Source of the DNA: SIG452 sp045656345
Lineage (GTDB): Bacteria; Bacillota; Clostridia; UMGS1840
DNA: 8,061 nt
Reading direction: 5' to 3'
NCBI GenBank assembly: GCA_045656345.1
Contig: JAZOQZ010000102.1
Location: 1-8,061, forward strand
Shown: in pieces, positions 1 to 5,758 of the stretch
Position numbering within the stretch: the stretch's first letter is position 1
Layout of the letters: each line of letters begins with the position of its first letter
Translations under genes and position numbers: made by a program
The notes under the pieces: generated by a model
What the model saw: the letters and a program-made list of their open reading frames with translations, nothing else
What the model was told of the DNA's origin: nothing
Databases searched by the model: none

Positions 1-478
1 TCAGAAACGCTGTGATAAAAATAATCTTCACAGGCGTAGTTAAATACTTTCGGAATCCTAACAGTACAAAAAACAACAGGAAATAAACAAAGGATGCAAT
101 TTTTCCGTATATGTTTGCTCCTAACACAATTTTTTCATGATACAACAGGACAACGCCAACCAGCATCAGGATTTCTTTCACAAACAGGAAAATGGGAACA
201 ATTATGAAAATCGGATCCACAAATGCAACACATAACGATACTAAAAACTGCAATAGCTTATCAGCTAAGGGGTCAACGATTTTACCAAAATTACTGATCG
301 CAGAGAATTTTCTGGCAAGGTATCCATCCAGAATATCTGTGATGGATGCAATCGTGTACAGAGAGAGTGACCAGGTGCCGTTAAGGCCGTTATGTAATTC
401 GTAAAAGAAAACCGGAACAAATGCCAGTGACATAAGCAGTCTTAGCATTGTCAAGATATTCGGTAACTTGCGCATCAT
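1..478 (-). CDS. CDP-alcohol phosphatidyltransferase family protein, C-terminus cut by window edge
   Basis: Integral membrane enzyme that transfers a phosphatidyl group from a CDP-linked lipid to an alcohol, in phospholipid synthesis. 159 residues are visible and the frame is open at the left edge. The family signature DGx2ARx8Gx3Dx3D is complete: D51, G52, A55, R56, G65, D69 and D73, with D48 just before it. The N-terminus carries the usual NILTMLRL start, and several hydrophobic segments follow. The PgsA-specific REFLVTSIR-type block of the paralogue at 3655-4197 is absent, with KEILMLVG in its place, so the acceptor alcohol (glycerol-3-phosphate, serine, inositol or another) is not settled. 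ATG at 478 has AGGTG 7 bases upstream; ATG at 475 is the alternative. It lies 26 bases after pfkA with no terminator between, so it is probably cotranscribed. Family assignment is firm, substrate is not. Confidence 0.88.
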   Translation of the reverse strand, partial: MMRKLPNILTMLRLLMSLAFVPVFFYELHNGLNGTWSLSLYTIASITDILDGYLARKFSAISNFGKIVDPLADKLLQFLVSLCVAFVDPIFIIVPIFLFVKEILMLVGVVLLYHEKIVLGANIYGKIASFVYFLLFFVLLGFRKYLTTPVKIIFITAFL

Positions 479-504
479 GTTTTTTCACCTGTTTCCAATG
501 TGTC

Positions 505-1476
505 TTAGTAGGTAAGGATATCAGCTAATTCTGCTAAAGGATTGTCGAATTCTTTTTTTGTAGCCAATGCTTCCACGATATCAAAGTCGACAATATCTGC
601 TTTTTTATACACAACTACACGGTCAGCAACGCCATCAATTAACAGCTGAACAGCTTTTAATCCCATTTTAGAAGCAATTACCCTATCTTTTACTGTAGGA
701 GCACCGCCTCGCTGGATATAGCCTAAATCAGAGGGTCTGGTTTCAACGCCTGTCTGTTTTTCCACGTTGTCTGCGATAAATTCGATTCCGCCAACACCTT
801 CTGCAACAACAACAATAAAATGAGTTTTGCCTTTTTCGGTGGTTTCTTTGATTTTGTCCATAATATCGCTTAAATCAAATTTCTTTTCAGGAATCAAGCA
901 AACTTCTGCACCTGTTGCAACAGCTACGTTAACAGCTAAATAGCCGGAATGTCTTCCCATTACTTCTACAACGCTGCATCGGTCGTGGGAAGAACAGGTA
1001 TCTCTGATTTTATCAATTGCTTCACAAGCAGTATTCAACGCAGTATCAAAACCAATTGTATAGTCAGAGCATCCGATATCGTTATCAATCGTACAAGGGA
1101 TACCAATTACAGGGAAACCTCGTTTTGATAACTCTAAAGCACCTCTGAAGCTACCGTCACCACCTAAGATAACCAGCGCATCAATTCCGAAAGCACGAGC
1201 ATTGTCTGCAGCTTTCTGGATTCCTTCAGAAGTTAAAAACTCTTTACATCTTGCAGTTTTTAACACAGTACCGCCACGGTTAATAATCCCGGAAACATCA
1301 CGATATGTCAATTCTTTCATATCGTTTTCCAAAAGACCTTTATAACCGTTATAAATACCAATCATACGTTTTCCGTAATGTAAACCTGCTCTGACAACTG
1401 CACGTAATGCAGCATTCATACCGGGTGCATCACCACCACTTGTCAGTACACCGATTGTATTAATTTCTTTTGCCAT
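505..1476 (-). CDS. pfkA: ATP-dependent 6-phosphofructokinase
   Basis: Cytoplasmic glycolytic enzyme that phosphorylates fructose 6-phosphate to fructose 1,6-bisphosphate; 323 residues, about the usual length of the short bacterial homotetrameric form. The nucleotide loop SGGDAPGMN is at residues 13-21. GGDGS at 105-109 has Gly where PPi-dependent enzymes have Asp, which points to ATP as donor. The catalytic TIDND is at 129-133 (general base D131), preceded by PC rather than the commoner PG. MGRHSG at 173-178 is the sugar-phosphate loop and LGYIQRGG lies near the C-terminus. R25 and R29 correspond to effector-site arginines of the E. coli enzyme. The frame opens at a GTG at 1491, but GTGAGGA there is itself the ribosome site: AGGA lies 8 bases before ATG 1476 and only 2 before ATG 1482, so 1476 is chosen. 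It has its own promoter at 1524-1552 and leads a second CDP-alcohol phosphatidyltransferase gene. Confidence 0.97.
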   Translation of the reverse strand: MAKEINTIGVLTSGGDAPGMNAALRAVVRAGLHYGKRMIGIYNGYKGLLENDMKELTYRDVSGIINRGGTVLKTARCKEFLTSEGIQKAADNARAFGIDALVILGGDGSFRGALELSKRGFPVIGIPCTIDNDIGCSDYTIGFDTALNTACEAIDKIRDTCSSHDRCSVVEVMGRHSGYLAVNVAVATGAEVCLIPEKKFDLSDIMDKIKETTEKGKTHFIVVVAEGVGGIEFIADNVEKQTGVETRPSDLGYIQRGGAPTVKDRVIASKMGLKAVQLLIDGVADRVVVYKKADIVDFDIVEALATKKEFDNPLAELADILTY

Positions 1477-1484
1477 AATCATTG

Positions 1485-1488
1485 TCCT
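1485..1488 (-). promoter_or_regulatory. pfkA ribosome binding site (decides start)
   Basis: AGGA, within GTGAGGA, sits 8 bases upstream of the ATG at 1476. It overlaps the more distal in-frame GTG (1491) and is too close to the ATG at 1482, so only the 1476 start is properly spaced. Confidence 0.75.
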
Positions 1489-1523
1489 CACTATTTTGCT
1501 AGAATTTTATCGTATATTCTCCT

Positions 1524-1552
1524 ATTATATACAAAAACTTCTAAAAAATCAA
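1524..1552 (-). promoter_or_regulatory. Sigma-A promoter for pfkA
   Basis: On the minus strand, TTGATT (1552-1547) and TATAAT (1529-1524) are separated by exactly 17 bases. Transcription should begin near 1517, giving a leader of about 40 bases to the pfkA ATG at 1476. This uncouples pfkA and the downstream phosphatidyltransferase from the hprK-to-dgt group. The same 121-base gap holds only A/T-only inverted repeats after the dgt-like stop codon (runs of A7 and T7 around TATTC, about 1566-1584) and no GC-bearing terminator, so read-through from upstream is possible. Confidence 0.8.
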
Positions 1553-1597
1553 CACTTTTTTACATTTTTTTGAAAAAAAGAATATTTTTTTGCTATT

Positions 1598-2566
1598 TTA
1601 TAAAACTTCCAGAAATTGAACATTGATGTTATAAGAATTCAAGAAGTATTTTACTGCATAGGAATCGGTCATACCTGCCATAAACTCCAGGATTTCTTCA
1701 TCTGTTTTCCGAGCCTTCTTTTCCTCTTCATAGATGTGATAAAAAATCTTTTTTACAGTTTCATCTTTTTTTGTTACTTTTTCATTAAAGTATAATCTTT
1801 CGAACATAAACTGTCGAAGCTTTTTGAAATTTTCATCAATTTCTTCAGACATTTTTATATTATTTTGTCCTTGGCTGGTAAGAATCATGTCTTTGATCAT
1901 GGTATCAAGTCTGTCGTTTGATGTTTTGCCTAAAACCTCACGGATAGAGGAGGGGATATCTTCTTCAGTGATTAGTCCAAGACGAATTCCGTCGTCTAAA
2001 TCAGAATTCAAATAGGCGAATTTATCGGCGTATTTAACAATTCTGCCTTCCAGTGTGCAAGCTTCTTCTCCGGTTTCGATGTTGCTGTGTTTTAAAATAC
2101 CATCAACCACTTCTTTGGACAAATTCATTTTTTTTGCCAGATAAGCACTGTGCTTATTGTGAGAAAAACCGGAAAAAATTTCATTTAAAACGGTTTCTCC
2201 GGCGTGAGAAAATGCACAGTGACCAATATCATGTCCCAATGCAATTGCTTCTGTTAAATCTTCGTTCAGGCGCAAAGCTTTGGCAATGGTTCTTGCAACT
2301 TGACTCACTTCTAACGTATGGGTTAAACGTGTGCGAATATGGTCATTGTATTCAAAACTGGAAAAAACTTGTGTCTTATGCTTCAAGCGACGAAATTCCT
2401 TACTGTGAATCACACGGTCACGGTCTCTTTGGAAACAAGTTCGGATACCATCTTCTTTCATCAGCTCAAACCGTCCTTGAGATTCTGAGCTGAGGCAAGC
2501 ATAAGGACTCATCATTTTTTTCTCATTTTCTTCTGTCATTTTTCGGATATTTAAATCTGATTTCAT
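1598..2566 (-). CDS. dGTPase-like HD-domain triphosphohydrolase
   Basis: Predicted metal-dependent cytoplasmic phosphohydrolase of the deoxyguanosinetriphosphate triphosphohydrolase-like family, whose members cleave dNTPs to deoxynucleoside and triphosphate; 322 residues. The HD metal site is complete: H83 (in THTLEVSQ), H112-D113 (in GHDIGHCAFSHAGE) and D181 (in KYADKFAYLNSDLDD). The N-terminal block FQRDRDRVIHSKEFRRLKHK is also typical. The usual NHDIDD reads NSDLDD here, a small departure beside the metal site. The frame opens at TTG 2572, but GAGG is then almost touching it; ATG 2566 has GAGG 8 bases upstream and is preferred. That ribosome site overlaps the TGA of tmcAL, so translation is probably coupled. 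Substrate range (dGTP only or all dNTPs) cannot be read from the sequence. Confidence 0.92.
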   Translation of the reverse strand: MKSDLNIRKMTEENEKKMMSPYACLSSESQGRFELMKEDGIRTCFQRDRDRVIHSKEFRRLKHKTQVFSSFEYNDHIRTRLTHTLEVSQVARTIAKALRLNEDLTEAIALGHDIGHCAFSHAGETVLNEIFSGFSHNKHSAYLAKKMNLSKEVVDGILKHSNIETGEEACTLEGRIVKYADKFAYLNSDLDDGIRLGLITEEDIPSSIREVLGKTSNDRLDTMIKDMILTSQGQNNIKMSEEIDENFKKLRQFMFERLYFNEKVTKKDETVKKIFYHIYEEEKKARKTDEEILEFMAGMTDSYAVKYFLNSYNINVQFLEVL

Positions 2567-2574
2567 ATTCAATT

Positions 2575-2578
2575 CCTC
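2575..2578 (-). promoter_or_regulatory. dgt-like ribosome binding site overlapping tmcAL stop
   Basis: GAGG lies within TGAGGAA, whose TGA (2579-2577) is the stop codon of tmcAL. It is 8 bases from ATG 2566. Ribosomes ending on tmcAL would be placed directly at this site, which suggests coupled translation and rules against the TTG start at 2572. Confidence 0.7.
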
Positions 2579-3638
2579 ATAAGATCTTCTTTTTTGCCAA
2601 TTCGTATATTTCGTTACAAAACAGTTCTTTTTGCAATTGTGGATGTGAAAAAATATCTTTTTTGGTAATTCTGCTGAAAATCTGGATTTTTGAATTTTGC
2701 TTGATATTCCGAAGCAATTTCTGACCGGTTTCGTTATAAGCTAGTACCCGGGTATAGGAAGGAAGTTCTTCAGATTTTTTTATATTTAAAAGTATTGAAT
2801 AAAGAGCGCGTCTGATTCTGGTTTCGGGATAGCGTTTACATTTTACCTTAGCAATCAAATCTGAAAATGAATCGGCATTCCGGTTGGCCAGGATACGATT
2901 TTCAATCCCTTCACTAATGTTGTTGATACCAGACAATTCTTCTTTAGTTCCCATAATCAGGCGATACTGCAACAGGGGGTAAATCGATTCTTCGAAAGCC
3001 GGAGATGAAGCCGGAAGCGCGGGAACAAAATCAGCAACTTCATTTCCGTTGTACAATTGCTTGCGAATCCAGGATGCTGAGGCAAAATGATCTGCCGGGT
3101 TCTGCGCTGCATGTTCGACAGCTTTCCGTTTTAATGTGAAAGGTATGATGTCTGACTTTAATTTTTTAAGAGCATGGAGATATTCAATTCCAAGAATATT
3201 ATTCGGGGTCTGAGAGACGATAGACTCCGAAACTGCCTTTTTATAGGAGATCCCTGATTTCATCTGTGCTTTTACAGTATCCGAATCCGGTTTTTTGTGA
3301 TTTTGAAGTTCGGATAAATCACCACACTCAGATCCGAACGAGAGATAGTCCACCACGCCTAACTGATTCAGTATATATACGCCATAATAAGCATAATACT
3401 CCGCAGAGTTTAATACAAACTGTGGAGGAATTTCCAGCACTAAATCCACACCGTTTTTCACTGCAACTTCTGCACGTGCATGCATATCAAATAAGGCAAT
3501 TTCACCTCTTTGGGTAAAATTACCGCTCATCATTGCAATCACACCGTCCGCGTTCAGTTGTTTTTTGCTTTCAGAAGCGTGATATCGGTGTCCATTATGA
3601 AAGGGGTTGTATTCAGATACAATACCAACCGTTTTCAT
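2577..3638 (-). CDS. tmcAL: tRNA(Met) cytidine acetate ligase TmcAL (YlbM family)
   Basis: Forms N4-acetylcytidine at the wobble position (C34) of elongator tRNA-Met using acetate and ATP by way of acetyl-adenylate. It is the Gram-positive counterpart, unrelated in fold, of enterobacterial TmcA. 353 residues. The nucleotidyltransferase core shows EYNPFHNGH at 9-17 (HxGH at H14-H17), MSGNFTQRG at 37-45, LVLEIP at 66-71, FGSECGD at 101-107, PNNILGIEYL at 145-154 and SASWIRKQL at 187-195. The RNA-binding part includes KRYPETRIRRAL at 268-279. The B. subtilis protein is about 415 residues; this one lacks most of the C-terminal tail and has no clear YHD-type motif before the SAS block. The ATG has GGAGG 9 bases upstream. 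It starts 16 bases after pgsA. Confidence 0.93.
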   Translation of the reverse strand: MKTVGIVSEYNPFHNGHRYHASESKKQLNADGVIAMMSGNFTQRGEIALFDMHARAEVAVKNGVDLVLEIPPQFVLNSAEYYAYYGVYILNQLGVVDYLSFGSECGDLSELQNHKKPDSDTVKAQMKSGISYKKAVSESIVSQTPNNILGIEYLHALKKLKSDIIPFTLKRKAVEHAAQNPADHFASASWIRKQLYNGNEVADFVPALPASSPAFEESIYPLLQYRLIMGTKEELSGINNISEGIENRILANRNADSFSDLIAKVKCKRYPETRIRRALYSILLNIKKSEELPSYTRVLAYNETGQKLLRNIKQNSKIQIFSRITKKDIFSHPQLQKELFCNEIYELAKKKIL

Positions 3639-3654
3639 AAAACAAGTCCTCCGC

Positions 3655-4197
3655 TTATTTTAGAGAAATCAGTTTCCGATTTAAAATTAAGTATTCCAAA
3701 CCGGAATAAACAGTAAAAGCTAACATAACCCAACTAAAAATCATTCCGTAGGGAAGGGGGAATACCAGGCACAACAAATCTTCCAGCAAAATAGCGATTA
3801 CACAAATGATTTGGGTAACTGTTTTTAATTTTCCGCTCATACTTGCTGCGATAACGGTTCCTTTGCCGGACGCTATCAAACGAATAGATGTAACCAGAAA
3901 TTCTCTGGTGATTACAGCGATTGTGACAATGGGACTCAATCTGCCCTGGGCAACGAAAAGCACAAACGCAGAAATAACCAGAATTTTATCTGCAAGCGGG
4001 TCTAAAAATTTTCCAAAATCTGTGATTTGATTGTATTTTCTGGCAATGTAGCCATCCAGAAAATCGGTCAAAGAAATCACAAGAAAAACAGATGCTGCGA
4101 TGATATCTTTATTCATATCAGGAATTCCTGATGCAAAAACGACATAAACAGGAACCAACAGAATTCGGGCAATGGTGATCATATTTGCGAGGGTCAT
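3655..4197 (-). CDS. pgsA: CDP-diacylglycerol--glycerol-3-phosphate 3-phosphatidyltransferase
   Basis: Membrane enzyme making phosphatidylglycerol phosphate, the committed step to phosphatidylglycerol and cardiolipin; 180 residues, the normal length. Four or more hydrophobic segments are visible. The family signature is complete with D45, D48, G49, A52, R53, G62, D66 and D70. The N-terminal NMITIARILLVP (residues 5-16) and the block from about 98 to 129 (REFLVTSIR, KGTVIAA and KLKTVTQ) are typical of PgsA rather than of other CDP-alcohol phosphatidyltransferases. ATG at 4197 has AAAGGA 8 bases upstream. It begins 45 bases after hprK with no terminator between. Confidence 0.95.
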   Translation of the reverse strand: MTLANMITIARILLVPVYVVFASGIPDMNKDIIAASVFLVISLTDFLDGYIARKYNQITDFGKFLDPLADKILVISAFVLFVAQGRLSPIVTIAVITREFLVTSIRLIASGKGTVIAASMSGKLKTVTQIICVIAILLEDLLCLVFPLPYGMIFSWVMLAFTVYSGLEYLILNRKLISLK

Positions 4198-4242
4198 ATA
4201 AATTTTCCTTTCTTGTCTTTGATGATAAATAGTGACAGGGAA

Positions 4243-5184
4243 TTACTGATTTCCGATGTCTCTGGACATCTGCTCAATCAAACGATTGTTTAACTCTTCT
4301 GCTGCATTGTAACCCATCTTTTTCTGACGGTTATTCATCGCTGCTACTTCCACAACAACTGCTAAGTTTCTACCGGGTTTTACGGGAATATTCAAGCTCG
4401 GGATATTATTTCCGAGCAGTTCAGTATATTCGGTGATCAACCCTAATCTATCATACTGCTTTTTGGGATCCCATGCTTCCAACTTGATGATTAAATCAAT
4501 TTTTTCGGTTTCTTTAATGGAACCCATACCAAAAATACGTCTTACATCAATAATCCCAATTCCGCGGATTTCGATGAAATGACGAATATTTTCGGGGGCG
4601 GTTCCTACCAGGGATTTGTCGGAAACTTTTTTCACTTCCACAGCATCATCCGCCACTAAACGGTGTCCACGTTTTACAAGTTCGATTGCAGTTTCGCTTT
4701 TCCCAACGCCGCTTTCCCCCATAATCAGAACGCCTTCACCATATACTTCGCACAAAACACCATGCAAGGTAACACGTTCTGCGAGTTCTACATTTAAGTA
4801 GGCAATCAGACGTGCCATAAATTTAGAAGTGGTTTGAGTTGTTCTGAAAATTGGGATATTGTATTCTTTTGCAGCAGTAAGAAATTCGGGGAATATATCT
4901 TGATTTCTGGAAACAATAATCGCCGGGATTTCGCGCTTGCAAAGTTCGCTGATGCAGTGAAGTCGTCCTTCAGAAGTTTTTTGTTCTAAGAAAGTTTGCT
5001 CAACTTTCCCGAAAATCTGAATTCGATTTTTGTCAAAATAATCGAAAAAATCGAAAAATTGAAGACCGGGACGGCTGACATCTGAAGTTGTTATTTTTAC
5101 TTCGTTTAAATCTTTATTTGCGTAAATAATTTCTAAATTGCATTCATTCACAATTTGCTGTAATGTAACTGAAAAAGCATTCAT
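4243..5184 (-). CDS. hprK: HPr kinase/phosphorylase
   Basis: Cytoplasmic regulator that phosphorylates and dephosphorylates Ser46 of the phosphocarrier HPr. Through P-Ser-HPr and CcpA it sets carbon catabolite repression and sugar uptake in Firmicutes. 313 residues, the usual length. The N-terminal domain covers about residues 1-130. The kinase domain has H141 (LHGVL), the Walker A loop GESGVGKS at 156-163, VADDAVEV at 177-184 with D179 and D180, and the HPrK signature IEIRGIGIIDVRRIFG at 204-219. All known catalytic landmarks are intact. ATG at 5184 has GTGAGG 10 bases upstream. It is first in a run with pgsA, tmcAL and the dgt-like gene, under the promoter at 5225-5253. No catabolite-response (cre) box was recognised upstream. 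Confidence 0.97.
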   Translation of the reverse strand: MNAFSVTLQQIVNECNLEIIYANKDLNEVKITTSDVSRPGLQFFDFFDYFDKNRIQIFGKVEQTFLEQKTSEGRLHCISELCKREIPAIIVSRNQDIFPEFLTAAKEYNIPIFRTTQTTSKFMARLIAYLNVELAERVTLHGVLCEVYGEGVLIMGESGVGKSETAIELVKRGHRLVADDAVEVKKVSDKSLVGTAPENIRHFIEIRGIGIIDVRRIFGMGSIKETEKIDLIIKLEAWDPKKQYDRLGLITEYTELLGNNIPSLNIPVKPGRNLAVVVEVAAMNNRQKKMGYNAAEELNNRLIEQMSRDIGNQ

Positions 5185-5224
5185 ATCAGATAGACCTCAC
5201 TTTTCTTAGGATATAATCCATTTT

Positions 5225-5253
5225 ATTATACAATACTTTCTGATTTTTTGCAA
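5225..5253 (-). promoter_or_regulatory. Sigma-A promoter for the hprK operon
   Basis: On the minus strand, TTGCAA (5253-5248) and TATAAT (5230-5225) are 17 bases apart. The predicted start is near 5218, giving a leader of about 34 bases before the hprK ATG. It points away from the RNA promoter at 5308, with 54 bases between the two -35 boxes. Confidence 0.78.
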
Positions 5254-5307
5254 CTTTTTTTCGCATTTTTTATAAATTAATTTCGATGCGAATATAAGAA
5301 GATATTC

Positions 5308-5336
5308 TTGACTTTCCTTTGCTTTAGATTTATGAT
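5308..5336 (+). promoter_or_regulatory. Sigma-A promoter of an apparent noncoding transcript
   Basis: TTGACT (5308-5313) and TATGAT (5331-5336) are 17 bases apart, each one base from consensus. The predicted start is near 5343. No protein gene follows within its transcription unit; the next strong signal downstream is the terminator at 5536-5572. The inverted repeat AAGAA-GATA-TTCTT (5296-5309) touches the -35 box and could be an operator. Confidence 0.65.
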
Positions 5337-5342
5337 TTAAAA

Positions 5343-5572
5343 AAAGAGTATCAAATTGTTATTGCGAATGAAGAGGGGAAATAGAATAATCACTCATTTG
5401 GTGGATACTAATAACAATCATATGGAAAACTACTCTATAAAAAAATTTGTTGATTGTCAACTAACTAAGTGACACACAAATAGTTGTGCGAACACAAGGC
5501 GGCTGTATTTCTCATCTTAGGTATAAAGATTAAATAAAAAAGACGACATTATTTTTGATGTCGTCTTTTTTT
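5343..5572 (+). ncRNA. Candidate structured small RNA, about 230 nt
   Basis: Inferred from a promoter (5308-5336) and an intrinsic terminator (5536-5572) that bracket a stretch without a convincing gene. The 5' half folds as nested stems: 5345-5350 with 5431-5436 (6 pairs), 5355-5363 with 5410-5418 (9 pairs) and 5365-5371 with 5394-5400 (7 pairs, one G-U), capping a purine-rich 22-base loop that contains GAGGGG. AGTATC (5347-5352) can instead pair with GATACT (5404-5409). The 3' half has GTTGA-TTG-TCAAC (5449-5461) and TTGTG-CGAA-CACAA (5484-5497). I recognise no SRP RNA, RNase P, tmRNA, 6S or riboswitch core. It could instead be a long leader with an attenuator for the gene at 5759, but that gene has its own strong promoter. 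Ends are estimates. Confidence 0.45.
5536..5572 (+). terminator. Intrinsic terminator, bidirectional in form
   Basis: A perfect 14-pair stem joins 5536-5549 to 5558-5571 (GACGACAT with ATGTCGTC, extended by six A:T pairs) around an 8-base loop, followed by a run of seven T (5566-5572). The six A on the left would give a U run on the opposite strand too. No gene reads into it from the right, so it most likely ends a plus-strand transcript from the promoter at 5308 and insulates the gene at 5759. Confidence 0.85.
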
Positions 5573-5669
5573 ATCGGGGTTTTCACTATTACAGCAAATG
5601 ATATTTGAATTTTTCAAACTATACAAATATGACATTTTTTTATTTTTTTGGTATCGTTTTAGAAATCTG

Positions 5670-5698
5670 TTGACAATAGTGTGCAAAATTGATATAAT
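5670..5698 (+). promoter_or_regulatory. Perfect-consensus sigma-A promoter for the GH26-like gene
   Basis: TTGACA (5670-5675) and TATAAT (5693-5698) are separated by 17 bases, the exact sigma-A consensus. Transcription should begin near 5705, with a leader of about 54 bases. The sequence between the terminator and this promoter (5573-5669) is A/T-rich; its only visible structure is TTTGAA-TTT-TTCAAA at 5604-5618. Confidence 0.88.
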
Positions 5699-5743
5699 AA
5701 ACTTAAAATAAATGCTGCTAACAACTTTTGAAAAGATATACTC

Positions 5744-5749
5744 AAGGAG
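5744..5749 (+). promoter_or_regulatory. Ribosome binding site of the GH26-like gene
   Basis: AAGGAG lies 9 bases before ATG 5759, a strong site fixing the start. It falls inside a short upstream reading frame (5712-5759) whose TAA shares its last base with this ATG. Confidence 0.85.
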
Positions 5750-5758
5750 CAAATACTA

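Noticed and set aside
192..404. 70-codon plus-strand frame
   Set aside because: Antisense to the conserved signature of the CDP-alcohol phosphatidyltransferase, with no ribosome site; a shadow frame.
1566..1584. A7/T7 inverted repeat after the dgt-like gene as a terminator
   Set aside because: The stem is purely A:T and would be unstable; such runs are expected by chance in this A/T-rich gap.
2053..2493. 146-codon plus-strand frame
   Set aside because: Lies opposite the HD metal-binding core of the dgt-like gene; composition is low-complexity and it has no promoter or ribosome site.
5549..5752. 67-codon minus-strand frame in the intergenic region
   Set aside because: It starts at TTG without a ribosome site, has an A/T-driven composition, and overlaps the terminator and the perfect promoter of the plus-strand gene.
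5185..5758. Known riboswitch, tRNA, cre box or mobile-element remnant in the large gap
   Set aside because: No cloverleaf, recognisable riboswitch core, cre-like TGNAANCG pattern, terminal inverted repeats or transposase fragment was seen.
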